Part shown: positions 37,130 through 47,128 of the stretch, piece by piece
Numbering within the stretch: position 1 is the first letter of the stretch
How the letters are laid out: each line of letters begins with the position of its first letter
Source of the DNA: Aureimonas sp. OT7
GTDB taxonomy: Bacteria; Pseudomonadota; Alphaproteobacteria; Rhizobiales; Rhizobiaceae
NCBI RefSeq assembly: GCF_014844055.1
Contig: NZ_CP062167.1
Location: 3,137,501 to 3,201,500 of the forward strand
Length of the DNA: 64,000 nucleotides
Direction: 5' to 3'
Notes under the pieces: model-generated
The model's database searches: none
Told to the model about the DNA's origin: nothing
The model's input: only the letters and a program-made list of their open reading frames with translations
Position numbers and translations under genes: made by a program

Positions 37130-38923
37130 TCATTCGACTGTTTCGGCTGCGTCGACGATGCGGAAAGCGGCCTGTGCCCTGCCCTGGAAATGATCGAGGG
37201 TAACCGATCCGGCCAGATGCAGCGGCCTGTCGCCCCCGGCCAGAAGCCGTTCCGCCAGCGGCGTGCCGCCGGCCCTGAACGCGACGGCGGAGACGGCGGC
37301 GCCGTCCGGAGCCGCCAGGCGCAGGCGCACATGCCCCCCCGCCCCGAAAAGCTGCGCATTCTGCACACGGTGGCGTGGCATCGCGAAGACGGGTTGCGCG
37401 TGGCCAGAGCCGTAGGGGCCGGCGCGGCGCAGGGTTTCCGCCAGGTCCAGCGTCAGGCCGCGCGCCGAAATCGCGCCGTCGAGGCGCAGCCCGTCGGCGT
37501 CGCGGAGCGCCTCGACCTTGTCCGAAGCGGCCTCTTCGATGAAGTGGCGCAACGCGCCGAGCCGGTCGCGCCGGATGGTCAGCCCGGCAGCCATGGCGTG
37601 GCCACCGCCCTTTTCGAGGATGCCGGCCAGCACCGCCTCGCGCACCAGTCCGCCGATGTTGAAGCCCGGTATCGAGCGCGCCGAACCGCTGCCCTTGCCG
37701 GCCGCGTCGAAGGCGATGGCGATGGCCGGACGGTTGAAGCGCTCCTTCAGCCGTGCCGCCACCAGCCCCACGATGCCGGGGTGCCAGTTCTCGCGCGCGG
37801 TGACGAGCACGGAAGGGCCGGGGCCGTCGCCCTGCTCGCCCAGAACCTCCAGCTCGGCCTGGTCGAGCATGGCGCGCTCCATCGTCTGCCGCTCTTCGTT
37901 CAGGAGATGGAGCCGGCCGGCAATCTCGTCGGCCTCGTCGATGTCGGCGACCGTCAACAGACGGCTGCCCAGCGCCGGATCGCCGATCCGTCCGCCGGCG
38001 TTGATGCGCGGCCCCAGCAGAAAACCCAGATGATGCGACGAGATAGGGCCCGACAGGCGCGCGGCGCGCGCCAGTGCGGCAAGGCCGACATTGCGTTGTG
38101 CGCGCATCGCCGCCATGCCACGGATGACGAAGGCCCGGTTGAGGCCGAGCAGCGGCACCACGTCGCACACCGTGGCGAGCGCCACGAGGTCCAGCTCGTC
38201 CATCAGGTCGGGCAGGTTCGACACGCCGCGCGCCCGCAGGACGCGCGACACGGAAACGAGCGCCATGAAGACGACGCCGGCCGCGCAGAGATGGCCGAGG
38301 CCGGACAGATCGTCCTGCCGGTTGGGATTGACGACGGCGAGAGCCGCGGGCAGCTCGGCCCCCGTTTGATGATGATCCAGCACCACGACGTCGGCGCGCC
38401 CGGCCACGGCGGCGATGGCCTCCGGGCTGGTCGTCCCGCAATCCACCGTTACGATCAGCGTGGCTCCGGCATCCGCCAATGCCGTCAGGGCCGCCGGGTT
38501 GGGGCCATAGCCTTCCGTCAGCCGGTCCGGGATGCGGATCGGGGCATGAATGCCGAACCGCAGCAGATAGCGATGCAGCAATGCGGCGGATGCGGCGCCG
38601 TCGACGTCATAATCGCCGAAGATGGCGATCCGCTCCTTGCGCGCGATGGCGTCGGCGATCCGCGCCGCGGCCACGTCCATATCCGTCAGGGTGGACGGAT
38701 CGGGCATCAGGTCGCGGATCGTTGGCGCCAGGAAGCGTTCCGCCTGGTCGGGCGCGACGCCGCGCGCGGCCAGCACCCGTGAAACGATGTCGGGCAGGCC
38801 GAGGGCCTGACTCATCTGCGTGGCCAGCGCCTCGGAACGCGGATCGAGGGCATGGACCCAGCGCCGTCCCCCCAGCGAACGCTCGACGTTGAGAAAGATC
38901 CGCTCCGTACCGAAGGCCGACAT
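37130..38923 (-). CDS. recJ: Single-stranded-DNA-specific exonuclease RecJ
   Basis: A 5'-3' single-strand exonuclease in recombinational repair and mismatch correction. The 597-residue product has the DHH-family metal motifs FGDYDVDGAASAALL, TVDCGTT and LDHHQTG. The DHHA1 domain has NAGGRIGDP and the GSARSIPGFNIGGL and GGGHAMAAGLTI signatures, and an OB-like end closes the protein. ATG 38923 shares its A with the glpX stop (TGATG), so translation is coupled. hom-glpX-recJ is a conserved alphaproteobacterial order. Confidence 0.95.
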   Translation of the reverse strand: MSAFGTERIFLNVERSLGGRRWVHALDPRSEALATQMSQALGLPDIVSRVLAARGVAPDQAERFLAPTIRDLMPDPSTLTDMDVAAARIADAIARKERIAIFGDYDVDGAASAALLHRYLLRFGIHAPIRIPDRLTEGYGPNPAALTALADAGATLIVTVDCGTTSPEAIAAVAGRADVVVLDHHQTGAELPAALAVVNPNRQDDLSGLGHLCAAGVVFMALVSVSRVLRARGVSNLPDLMDELDLVALATVCDVVPLLGLNRAFVIRGMAAMRAQRNVGLAALARAARLSGPISSHHLGFLLGPRINAGGRIGDPALGSRLLTVADIDEADEIAGRLHLLNEERQTMERAMLDQAELEVLGEQGDGPGPSVLVTARENWHPGIVGLVAARLKERFNRPAIAIAFDAAGKGSGSARSIPGFNIGGLVREAVLAGILEKGGGHAMAAGLTIRRDRLGALRHFIEEAASDKVEALRDADGLRLDGAISARGLTLDLAETLRRAGPYGSGHAQPVFAMPRHRVQNAQLFGAGGHVRLRLAAPDGAAVSAVAFRAGGTPLAERLLAGGDRPLHLAGSVTLDHFQGRAQAAFRIVDAAETVE

Positions 38924-39909
38924 CAGAGACCGAATTTTTCCCGGTCGTAGTGGCGCGCGCGGATGTGGCGGACCGTCCGTGAGTAGGAGCGCATCACCAG
39001 CGTATGCGTCTCGATGCGGTTGGCATACATGCGCACGCCGTTCAACAGGTTGCCGTCCGTCACGCCGGTCGCCGCGAAGATGACGTCGCCGCAGGCAAGG
39101 TCGTCCAGTGTATAGATGCGATATGGGTCGCGTACGCCCATTTCCTCGGCGCGGGCGCGCTTCTCGTTGGTGTTGAGCTGCAGGCGGCCTTCCATCTGGC
39201 CCCCCATGCAGCGCAACGCCGCGGCCGCCAGCACCCCCTCCGGCGCGCCGCCGATGCCCATATAGACGTCGATACCCGTCTCTTCGGGGTCGGTCGTATG
39301 GATGACGCCGGCCACGTCGCCATCGCCGATGAGGCGGATGGCGGCGCCGAGGGCCCGGATTTCCTCGATCAACTGCGCGTGGCGCGGCCTGTCGAGGATG
39401 CAGGCGGTGACCTGCGATACCGGAACGCCCTTCGCCTCGGCCAGCGCGGTGAGGTTTTCGGAGGCGCTGCGACGCAGGCTGACGATGCCCGGCGGATAGC
39501 CCGGCCCGATCGCGATCTTCTCCATGTAGACGTCGGGCGCGTTGAGAAGACTGCCCTTGGCGGCGACGGCGATGACGGTGAGCGCGTTGGGCAGGTTCTT
39601 GGCACAGATGGTGGTGCCTTCGAGGGGGTCGAGGGCGATATCGACGCCGGGCCCCTCGCCCGTGCCGACCTCCTCGCCGATGAAAAGCATCGGCGCCATG
39701 TCGCGCTCGCCCTCGCCGATGACGATGCGCCCCGCGATATGCATCCTGTTGAGTTCGCGGCGCATCGCATCGACGGCCGCCTGGTCGGCCGCCTTCTCGT
39801 CGCCCCGGCCGCGCCACAGAGCCGCAGCCACGGCGGCGCGCTCCGTAACCCGGGCGATTTCGATGGACAGCACCCGGTCCAGCGGGTTCTGCCTTTGGCT
39901 TTCACTCAT
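38923..39909 (-). CDS. glpX: Fructose-1,6-bisphosphatase class II
   Basis: Hydrolyses fructose 1,6-bisphosphate in gluconeogenesis. The 328-residue product shows the GlpX signature: GRGDEKAADQAAVDAMR, IGEGERDMAPMLFIGE, the metal-binding ALDPLEGTTICAK, and GGAPEGVLAAAALRCMGGQ. I use ATG 39909, with GGGAGG 7 bases upstream; an ATG at 39915 and a GTG at 39942 are in frame but poorly spaced. hom lies 35 bases upstream. Confidence 0.95.
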   Translation of the reverse strand: MSESQRQNPLDRVLSIEIARVTERAAVAAALWRGRGDEKAADQAAVDAMRRELNRMHIAGRIVIGEGERDMAPMLFIGEEVGTGEGPGVDIALDPLEGTTICAKNLPNALTVIAVAAKGSLLNAPDVYMEKIAIGPGYPPGIVSLRRSASENLTALAEAKGVPVSQVTACILDRPRHAQLIEEIRALGAAIRLIGDGDVAGVIHTTDPEETGIDVYMGIGGAPEGVLAAAALRCMGGQMEGRLQLNTNEKRARAEEMGVRDPYRIYTLDDLACGDVIFAATGVTDGNLLNGVRMYANRIETHTLVMRSYSRTVRHIRARHYDREKFGL

Positions 39910-39944
39910 TGCCATGCCTCCCAGAAGAACCGGAACCGACACTG

Positions 39945-41246
39945 TCAGGCCAGCTTCTCGATGCGGATCATGCGCGGGTCTCCCCGCAGGTGGCCATCGC
40001 GTTGCACGGCGTCGAGCGCCTTGCGTACCGCTGCCTCCGTCGTGTCGTGCGTGATCAGGATGACGGGCGCAACGCCGCCATCCTCGTCTTCGCGGCGGCG
40101 CTGGACGATCGATTCCAGCGATATCTGGTTTTCCGCCATCCGCCGGGCGATGGCGGCGAAGGCGCCTACCTCGTCGGCCACCTGCAGCCGGATATAGTAT
40201 CCCCCTTCATGCGCCCGCATGCGCGCCCGGCGATAGGGCGCCAGCTGCTGCGGCGCGATGCCCAGCGTCGGGACGCTGGTGCCGGCAGCCACATCCAGTA
40301 TATCGGACAGGACGGCGGAGGCCGTCGCGGCGCCACCGGCGCCGGGCCCGGCAAGCAGGATGGAGCCGAGAAGGTCGGTATCCACGGCAACCGCGTTGAC
40401 GACCCCGTCCACGCGCGCCAGCGCCGCATTGGCGGGGATCATCGTCGGATGGACGCGCTGCTCGATGCCGGTGTCGGTGCGCTGCGCCACGGCCAGCAGC
40501 TTGATGCGGAAGCCGAGTTCGGATGCCGCGCGGATATCCTCCAGCGTGATCTGCGAAATGCCCTCGATGTAGATGGCATCGAGATCGATTTCGCAGCCGA
40601 ATGCCAGCGAGGTCAGGATTGCCAGCTTGTGGGCGGCATCGAAGCCGCCGATGTCGAAGGTCGGGTCCGCCTCGGCATAGCCGAGGCCCTGCGCCTCGGC
40701 CAGGACGTCGGCGAAGGCGATGCCCTCGCGCTCCATCCGCGTCAGCATATAGTTGCAGGTGCCGTTGAGGATGCCGTAGACCCGGGTGACGCCGTTGCCG
40801 CGCAGGGCCTCGCGCATGGTCTTGATGATGGGGATGCCGCCCGCCACGGCCGCCTCGAACAGGATGGTGGTATTTTTGCGCTGGGCGAGCTTGGCAAGCT
40901 GCACGCCATGATGCGCCAGCAGCGCCTTGTTGGCGGTGACCACCGGTATACCGCGGTTGAGGGCGGCGCGCACGCTGTCCAGTGCCGGCCCGTCCGACCC
41001 GCCGATCAGCTCGACATAGATATCGATGTCGCCTTCGGCCGCCAGCTTTACCGGATCGTCGAACCAGGTCGCGGCTGAAACGTCGACGCCCCGGTCGCGG
41101 CTGCGGTCGCGGGCGCTGACCGCCGACAGAACCACCGTGCGGCCGATCGTATCGGAGAATTGCTCCCGCTTGCCGGCCAGGATACGCGCGACCGACGCGC
41201 CAACGGTGCCAAGCCCGGCCAGGCCGAGCTTCAAGGGGGAAGCCAT
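39945..41246 (-). CDS. hom: Homoserine dehydrogenase
   Basis: Reduces aspartate semialdehyde to homoserine for threonine and methionine synthesis. The 433-residue product has an NAD(P) site LGLAGLGTVGASVARIL, the catalytic domain with NKALLAHHG, AAVAGGIPIIKTMREAL and NGTCNYMLTRME, and the AEADPTFDIGGFDAAHKLAIL signature. A C-terminal ACT domain (YIRLQVADEVGAFAAIARRM) suits feedback control by threonine. ATG 41246 has a GAGG site 6 bases away. Confidence 0.96.
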   Translation of the reverse strand: MASPLKLGLAGLGTVGASVARILAGKREQFSDTIGRTVVLSAVSARDRSRDRGVDVSAATWFDDPVKLAAEGDIDIYVELIGGSDGPALDSVRAALNRGIPVVTANKALLAHHGVQLAKLAQRKNTTILFEAAVAGGIPIIKTMREALRGNGVTRVYGILNGTCNYMLTRMEREGIAFADVLAEAQGLGYAEADPTFDIGGFDAAHKLAILTSLAFGCEIDLDAIYIEGISQITLEDIRAASELGFRIKLLAVAQRTDTGIEQRVHPTMIPANAALARVDGVVNAVAVDTDLLGSILLAGPGAGGAATASAVLSDILDVAAGTSVPTLGIAPQQLAPYRRARMRAHEGGYYIRLQVADEVGAFAAIARRMAENQISLESIVQRRREDEDGGVAPVILITHDTTEAAVRKALDAVQRDGHLRGDPRMIRIEKLA

Positions 41247-41349
41247 CACGATCCTCTACGTTCTCATGCCCCGGGGCGAGACGCCCGGGAGCCCTATCAC
41301 TGGATTGCATCACGCGGATGTCCGCGCACCCGCGATGCGGGTGCAGGCA

Positions 41350-42558
41350 TCAGACAGCCGATGCCACCTTCTGCCCCGCCTCGTCGCCGCTTGCAAGAAA
41401 CCGGCGAATATTGCGTGCCGCCTGCCGGATGCGATGCTCGTTCTCGACCAGCGCGATCCGGACATGGTCGTCGCCATATTCACCGAACCCGATGCCCGGC
41501 GCCACGGCGACATCGGCCTTTTCGATCAGCAGCTTGGAGAACTCCAGAGAGCCCATGTCCCGGTAGGGGGCCGGAATCGGCACCCAGGCGAACATGGTGG
41601 AGGGCGGCGGCGGCACCTGCCATCCCGCACGGCCGAACGATTCGACCATGACGTCGCGGCGGTGATGATAGATGTCGCGCGCATGGCGCACCACCTCGTC
41701 GCCGGCGTTGATGGCGGCGGCGGCAGCGACCTGGATGGGCGTGAAGGCCCCGTAGTCGAGATAGGATTTCACACGCGCCAAAGCGGCGATCAGCCTTTCG
41801 TTGCCGACGGCGAAGCCGACCCGCCATCCCGGCATGGAGAAGGTCTTGGACATGGAGGTGAACTCCACCGCGACGTCCATCGCGCCTTCGACCTGCAGGA
41901 CCGAGGGCGGCGGGGCGCCGTCGAAATAGATCTCGGCATAGGCGAGGTCCGACAGGATGATGATCTCGTTGCGACGGGCGAAGTCCACCACTTCGCGGTA
42001 GAAGTCGAGATCGGCCTGGTAGGCCGTCGGATTGGCCGGATAATTGAGGATGATGGCGATCGGCTTGGGGATCGAGTGCCGCACCGCGCGGTCGATGGCC
42101 CGCATGAACTCTTCATCGGGACGCGCCGGGATGGAGCGGATCGTGCCGCCCGTCATCAGGAAGCCGAAGGCGTGGATGGGATAGGTCGGGTTGGGGCACA
42201 GCACCACATCGCCGGGCGCGGTTATGGCCTGCGCCATGTTGGCGAAGCCTTCCTTGGAGCCCAGCGTGGCAACGATCTGCGTATCCGGGTTCAGCTTCAC
42301 GCCGAAGCGGCGCTCGTAATAGGCGGCCTGGGCGCGGCGCAGCCCGGCAATGCCCTTGGACGCGGAGTAGCGGTGGGTACGGGGATCGCGAATCGCCTCG
42401 CACATCTTGTCCACCACGAAGGCCGGCGTCGGCAGGTCCGGGTTGCCCATGCCCAGATCGATGATATCGACCCCGCGTGCGCGCGCCGCGGCCTTCTTGC
42501 GGTTGACCTCTTCGAAGACGTAAGGCGGAAGCCTGCGGACCTTGTGAAACTCTTCCAT
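41350..42558 (-). CDS. PLP-dependent aminotransferase (class I/II, AatC/AlaC-like)
   Basis: A 402-residue fold-type I aminotransferase. Visible motifs: IIDLGMGNPDLPTP, LGSKEGFANMAQA, NYPANPTAYQAD, LSDLAYAEIYFDG, and SMSKTFSMPGWRVGF with the PLP-binding Lys. In Hyphomicrobiales this gene just upstream of hom is often called an LL-diaminopimelate or alanine/aspartate aminotransferase. The fixed neighbourhood with hom suggests a role in the aspartate family, but the substrate is not proven. ATG 42558 follows AAGGA. Confidence 0.9.
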   Translation of the reverse strand: MEEFHKVRRLPPYVFEEVNRKKAAARARGVDIIDLGMGNPDLPTPAFVVDKMCEAIRDPRTHRYSASKGIAGLRRAQAAYYERRFGVKLNPDTQIVATLGSKEGFANMAQAITAPGDVVLCPNPTYPIHAFGFLMTGGTIRSIPARPDEEFMRAIDRAVRHSIPKPIAIILNYPANPTAYQADLDFYREVVDFARRNEIIILSDLAYAEIYFDGAPPPSVLQVEGAMDVAVEFTSMSKTFSMPGWRVGFAVGNERLIAALARVKSYLDYGAFTPIQVAAAAAINAGDEVVRHARDIYHHRRDVMVESFGRAGWQVPPPPSTMFAWVPIPAPYRDMGSLEFSKLLIEKADVAVAPGIGFGEYGDDHVRIALVENEHRIRQAARNIRRFLASGDEAGQKVASAV

Positions 42559-42683
42559 CGTGATTGTCCTTGCGCCGATTTGGGGTTCTTCGACCCGGCC
42601 ACCCGAAGGACGGCAACAACGAGCGTGACCGGGAAATCATCCGGGGCAGCTCGCGTCGACGACGTCGTTTGCGGGCGCTCCCC

Positions 42684-43055
42684 TCAGTTCGTCTGGGCCG
42701 GACCGGCTGCCCGCACACGGGCCGCGGTAGCCTGCAACTCCGCCACGCTCTGCTGATAGCGCCCGGCACTGGAGGGGGCGGCTCCGCGCGTGGCGGCGCC
42801 GGCATGACGCTCGCGCGTTTCCACCACGGTCGCGTCGTCGACCTGGGTGGTAGCGGCGGTCGGATAAGCCCCGATGACCGGATATCCGTTCTTGTCGAGC
42901 CGCTGGTTGGACGGGCCCGGGTCGATCCTGTCCAGCACGGGCGAAAGGCGCAACGGTGCGTCGTTCTGCGGGAGATAGCTCTGGCAGGCCGCGACGAGGG
43001 GCAGACACGCCAGAAGTGCCATTGCACCAGCCCTGCCCTTCGCCATCCGCGCCAT
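42684..43055 (-). CDS. Small lipoprotein, hypothetical
   Basis: A 123-residue product with a lipoprotein signal ending in LVAAC. The mature part has YLPQNDAPLRLSPVLDRIDPG and a GYPVIGAYPTAATTQVDD segment, then a C-terminal helix (AELQATAARVRAAG). The pattern is seen in uncharacterised Hyphomicrobiales outer-membrane lipoproteins. ATG 43055 follows GAGGGG by 7 bases. It is divergent from phaC. Confidence 0.65.
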   Translation of the reverse strand: MARMAKGRAGAMALLACLPLVAACQSYLPQNDAPLRLSPVLDRIDPGPSNQRLDKNGYPVIGAYPTAATTQVDDATVVETRERHAGAATRGAAPSSAGRYQQSVAELQATAARVRAAGPAQTN

Positions 43056-43203
43056 TGCGTTTCCCCTCACGTCCTACATCCTTCCATAATCGCCCTGCGC
43101 GAAGCAGGAAAGCGCAAATTTCATGGACGCGGTCGGGCGCGCCTGCGTGTTCACCTCCCGAATTGGCGCTATAGTATCGACTGTAAGCGCCAGGGAGACG
43201 CCT

Positions 43204-45021
43204 ATGAGCCATTCCGCCGATACGGCCGAGGAAGGACTTGCGGCCTATGCCGTGAAGGATCCGGAAACCTTCGCGCTCAATATGGCGCGCGCCGTGGAAC
43301 AGGCGGGCAAGGCGGCATCGGCATGGCTTGCCCCGCGTGAGAACGGCTCGATGGCCGACCCGGCCGGCGCCATCCATGCGGAGATGGCGGCCGCGCTGTC
43401 GGAGGTAGCGAATTACTGGCTGTCCGAACCGACCCGCGCCTTCCAGGCGCAGACGCGGCTGATGGCCGGCTATCTGGGTTTGTGGACGGCAGCCGCGCAA
43501 CGGATGGCTGCGACCGAACAGCCGGCTGAGGAAACCCCCGCCGGCACCCCCGACAAGCGCTTCGCCGACCCGGAATGGCGACGGAACCTGTTCTTCGACT
43601 TTCTGCGGCAGGCCTATCTTCTGACCGCGCGATGGGCGCAGGACCTGGTCACGGAGGCCGAGGGCCTGGATGACGACACCCGCCAGCGGGCACGCTTCTA
43701 TGTGGGGCAGATCCTGAATGCGATCTCGCCGTCCAACTTCGTGCCGACCAACCCGGAACTCTACCGGCAGACCGTGGCCGAGAACGGCCAGAACCTAGTA
43801 CGGGGCATGACCATGTTTGCCGAGGACATGGCGCGCGGAGCCGGCACGCTGCGCCTGCGGCAGAGCGGCGGCGACGGATTCTGCGTGGGCGTCAACCTTG
43901 CTTTGACGCCCGGCGCCGTGGTGGCGGAAAACGACATCTGCCAGATCATCCAGTACGCGCCCGCCACGAAAACCGTCTTCAAGCGGCCGCTGCTCATCTG
44001 CCCGCCCTGGATCAACAAGTTCTACATCCTCGACCTGGCGCCCGGCAAAAGCTTCATTGGCTGGCTGGTCGAGCAGGGGCACACCGTCTTCGTGATCTCC
44101 TGGGTCAACCCGACCGAGCGCCACGCCGCCAAGGACTGGCTTTCCTATATCGACGAAGGGATCGTCTTCGCGCTGGACACGATCCGGAAGGCGACGCGCC
44201 AGACCGAGGTGAACGCCATGGGCTACTGCGTCGGCGGGACGCTGCTGTCGGCGGCGCTGGCGCTTCTGCACGCACGGGGCGACGACCGCATCAGGACGGC
44301 GACGCTGCTGGCGACCCAGGTGGATTTTACCGACGCGGGCGAACTCAAGGTCTTCGTGGACGAGCGGCAGATCGCGGCCCTGGACGCGGCCATGGCGGCC
44401 TCCGGAACGCTCGACGGCGGCCATATGGCGACCGCCTTCAACCTTCTGCGGTCCCAGGACCTGATCTGGCCCTACGTCGTCGGCAACTACATGAAGGGCA
44501 ATGAACCGCCGCCCTTCGATCTTTTGTACTGGAACTCGGACGCCACGCGCATGACGCGTTCCAACCACTTGTTCTACCTGCGCAACTGCTATCTGGAGAA
44601 TCGCCTGTCGCAAGGGCGGATGGAACTGGACGGCACGGTCGTCGACATGTCGTCGGTGACGATTCCGGTCTACAGCCTTGCGACCAAGGAAGACCATATC
44701 GCCCCGGCGCGCAGCGTCTATACCGGCACCCTGGCCTTCGGCGGCGACGTCACTTACGTGCTGGGCGGCTCGGGCCACATCGCGGGCGTCGTCAACCCGC
44801 CGGCGAAGGGCAAGTACCAGTACTGGACGGGACCGGCGCCCGATGCCGGCACGAGCTTCGACGCATGGGTACAGGCGGCAGGGATGACGCCCGGCTCGTG
44901 GTGGCCGCACTGGCAATCCTGGATCGAGCCCCATGCCGGAGCGAAGGTCAAGGCGCGCAAACCGGGCATCGGCGGCAAGACCATCGAGCCGGCGCCGGGG
45001 CGCTATGTGCGCGGGGCTTGA
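43204..45021 (+). CDS. phaC: Class I poly(3-hydroxyalkanoate) synthase
   Basis: Polymerises hydroxyacyl-CoA into storage polyester granules. The 605-residue product has the N-terminal PhaC domain (PSNFVPTNPELYRQTVAENG) and the alpha/beta-hydrolase core with lipase-like box GYCVGG, catalytic Cys 342. Further motifs are LYWNSDATRM, FYLRNCYLEN and VLGGSGHIAGVVNPP holding the catalytic His; the catalytic Asp is in TKEDHIAP. The length fits class I. ATG 43204 follows GGGAG. phaA/phaB are not in this window. Confidence 0.95.
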   Translation: MSHSADTAEEGLAAYAVKDPETFALNMARAVEQAGKAASAWLAPRENGSMADPAGAIHAEMAAALSEVANYWLSEPTRAFQAQTRLMAGYLGLWTAAAQRMAATEQPAEETPAGTPDKRFADPEWRRNLFFDFLRQAYLLTARWAQDLVTEAEGLDDDTRQRARFYVGQILNAISPSNFVPTNPELYRQTVAENGQNLVRGMTMFAEDMARGAGTLRLRQSGGDGFCVGVNLALTPGAVVAENDICQIIQYAPATKTVFKRPLLICPPWINKFYILDLAPGKSFIGWLVEQGHTVFVISWVNPTERHAAKDWLSYIDEGIVFALDTIRKATRQTEVNAMGYCVGGTLLSAALALLHARGDDRIRTATLLATQVDFTDAGELKVFVDERQIAALDAAMAASGTLDGGHMATAFNLLRSQDLIWPYVVGNYMKGNEPPPFDLLYWNSDATRMTRSNHLFYLRNCYLENRLSQGRMELDGTVVDMSSVTIPVYSLATKEDHIAPARSVYTGTLAFGGDVTYVLGGSGHIAGVVNPPAKGKYQYWTGPAPDAGTSFDAWVQAAGMTPGSWWPHWQSWIEPHAGAKVKARKPGIGGKTIEPAPGRYVRGA

Positions 45022-45080
45022 AGAGCGTGCTCCAAGGTGCGACATGAGGGGCAGCCAAATTCCTTGCAAGCGCAGTGCCC

Positions 45081-45923
45081 ATGACGACCTACCTGGAAGC
45101 GGAAGCCAATCCGCAACGCAATACCGGCAGCATCCGCCTTTACGACGAAGCCGCCTTCGCCGGCATGCGGAAGGCTTGCCAGCTGACCGCCCGATGCCTG
45201 GACGAACTCGCCGGCCTCGTGGCGCCGGGCGTGCCGACGCAGGTGCTGGACGATTTCGTCTTCGATTTCGCCATGCGCAACGGCGCCCTGCCTGCAACCC
45301 TCAACTATCGCGGCTACACCAAGAGCACCTGCACCTCGATCAACCATGTCGTCTGCCACGGCATTCCCAACGACAAGCCGCTGAGGGAAGGCGACATCGT
45401 CAATATCGACGTGACGCTGATCGTCGACGGCTACTACGGCGATTCCTCGCGGATGTATCCGGTGGGCCGGATCAAGCGCGCCGCCGAGCGGCTCTGCGAG
45501 ATCACCTACCGGTCGCTGATGCTGGCCATCGACGAGGTGAAGCCAGGCGCGCATCTCGGCGATATCGGCGCCGCCATCCAGGACTATGCGGAAGGAGAGC
45601 GCTGCTCCGTGGTGCGTGATTTCTGCGGCCATGGCGTCGGCAAGCTGTTCCATGACGCGCCGAACGTCCTGCATTACGGCCGGCGCGGCGAAGGGGCGGA
45701 ACTCAAGCCCGGCATGATCTTCACCATCGAGCCGATGATCAATCTTGGACGGCCGCATGTGAAGGTTTTGTCGGACGGATGGACGGCCGTCACCCGGGAT
45801 CGCTCGCTGACGGCGCAGTACGAGCATACGGTCGGCGTGACCGAAACGGGCTGCGAGGTGTTTACCTTCTCGCCCGGCGGGCTCGATACGCCCGGCATCG
45901 TCCTCGACCCGATCAATCTCTGA
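45081..45923 (+). CDS. map: Methionine aminopeptidase type I
   Basis: Removes the N-terminal methionine from new proteins. The 280-residue product carries the metal ligands in NIDVTLIVDGYYGDSSRM, GHGVGKLFHDAP, IFTIEPMI and QYEHTVGV, and the substrate-site SINHVVCHGIP. ATG 45081 is preferred to a GTG at 45075. radC follows 11 bases downstream, a conserved pair in this order. Confidence 0.95.
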   Translation: MTTYLEAEANPQRNTGSIRLYDEAAFAGMRKACQLTARCLDELAGLVAPGVPTQVLDDFVFDFAMRNGALPATLNYRGYTKSTCTSINHVVCHGIPNDKPLREGDIVNIDVTLIVDGYYGDSSRMYPVGRIKRAAERLCEITYRSLMLAIDEVKPGAHLGDIGAAIQDYAEGERCSVVRDFCGHGVGKLFHDAPNVLHYGRRGEGAELKPGMIFTIEPMINLGRPHVKVLSDGWTAVTRDRSLTAQYEHTVGVTETGCEVFTFSPGGLDTPGIVLDPINL

Positions 45924-45934
45924 GACGACCCTGC

Positions 45935-46717
45935 ATGGTCAAGCGTGGGCGGCGCGGCCTCGGCGAAGCGGCGGGTTTCGGGCTGGCGCGGCATGGCAGT
46001 CCGGCGCCGCACGAAGCGATCGCCGTTCCGGCGCTGCCGGATACACCTCATTATGCCGGGCACCGGGACCGGCTGCGCGAGCGTTTCGAGGCGGCCGGCG
46101 CGGATGCCCTGCCCGACTACGAGCTTCTGGAACTGGTTCTGTTCCGCTCCATCCCACGGCGTGACGTGAAGCCGCTGGCCAAGGCGCTGATCCGGCGCTT
46201 CGGCAGCATCGCCGACATTGCGGGGGCAAGCGTTCCGAGGTTGATGGAGGTCGACGGGATCGGGCACGCCACAGCGCTGGACCTGCGCATCATCGCGGCC
46301 TTCTCCAGCCGGGCCATGAAGGCCGATGTCGCCCGGCGCGACGTGCTGTCGTCCATCGCCAGCGTGGTCGACTATCTCGGCGCATCGATGGGGCAACTCG
46401 GCCGCGAACAGTTCCGCATCCTGTTTCTCGACAACCGCAATGGCCTTATCGCCGACGAGGTGCAGCATGAGGGCACGGTGGACTATACGCCCGTTACCCC
46501 GCGCGAGATCATGCGCCGCGCGCTGGAGCTGGACGCCGTCTCCATCGTGCTCTGCCACAACCATCCGTCCGGCGACGTGACACCGTCGCTCGCCGATATC
46601 GACATGACCCGGCAGATCATCGGCATGGCGACGCCGCTGGGCATCCGCGTCCACGACCATATCATCGTGGGGCGCGGCAAAAGCCTGTCGATGCGCACGG
46701 AACGTTATATCGACTGA
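45935..46717 (+). CDS. radC: RadC family protein (JAB/MPN domain)
   Basis: A 260-residue protein with an N-terminal helix-hairpin-helix segment (LMEVDGIGHATALDLR) and a C-terminal JAMM/MPN domain. The zinc motif is LCHNHPSGDVTPSLADIDMT. RadC was first linked to DNA repair, but the family's true role is unresolved. ATG 45935 is 11 bases after map. It converges on usg. Confidence 0.92.
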   Translation: MVKRGRRGLGEAAGFGLARHGSPAPHEAIAVPALPDTPHYAGHRDRLRERFEAAGADALPDYELLELVLFRSIPRRDVKPLAKALIRRFGSIADIAGASVPRLMEVDGIGHATALDLRIIAAFSSRAMKADVARRDVLSSIASVVDYLGASMGQLGREQFRILFLDNRNGLIADEVQHEGTVDYTPVTPREIMRRALELDAVSIVLCHNHPSGDVTPSLADIDMTRQIIGMATPLGIRVHDHIIVGRGKSLSMRTERYID

Positions 46718-46727
46718 CGGCCCGGGG

Positions 46728-47006
46728 TCATTGCAGCCGGTGTTCCGAGCCGAACCGAAGTTCGCGCGGACGGATCAAGCCGTGATGCATGACGCTGACG
46801 GAATGGATGGTGGCCTCGACCTCTGCCCGCCAATGATCGAGAAACCTGTGCAGGCGCGGAAACTGGGGGGCGACATCCTCGAACTGCCAAAGGAAGCTCT
46901 GCAGGAAATCCGGATGGTCGGGCATGTGGTAGAGAACCTCCGCCGTGGTGGCGGAAAAACCGGAAAGCATCTTCTGGAACGCAGGATCTGCAACGCGACT
47001 GATCAT
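46728..47006 (-). CDS. usg: Usg-like protein
   Basis: A 92-residue protein of the Usg family, known only as a conserved alphaproteobacterial gene near truA or trp genes in some genomes. Family blocks are visible: TAEVLYHMPDHPDFLQSFLWQ, FPRLHRFLDHWRAEVEATIHSV and LIRPRELRF. I use ATG 47006; upstream codons look non-coding. It is convergent with radC, 10 bases apart. Confidence 0.82.
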   Translation of the reverse strand: MISRVADPAFQKMLSGFSATTAEVLYHMPDHPDFLQSFLWQFEDVAPQFPRLHRFLDHWRAEVEATIHSVSVMHHGLIRPRELRFGSEHRLQ

Positions 47007-47128
47007 GGACGCAACACTCCTTGGCGCAAAGCTGGCGGCCTTACGGCCGCACTTCAGGGATGCTGCGCCCAACCGGTTTCGGCCAAGCCGCGCACCATTA
47101 GGTGCAGCGCAAGAATCTTCCCAAAGTT

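Noticed and set aside
41247..41349. Riboswitch or attenuator before hom
   Set aside because: The short gap shows no recognisable riboswitch core or leader peptide.
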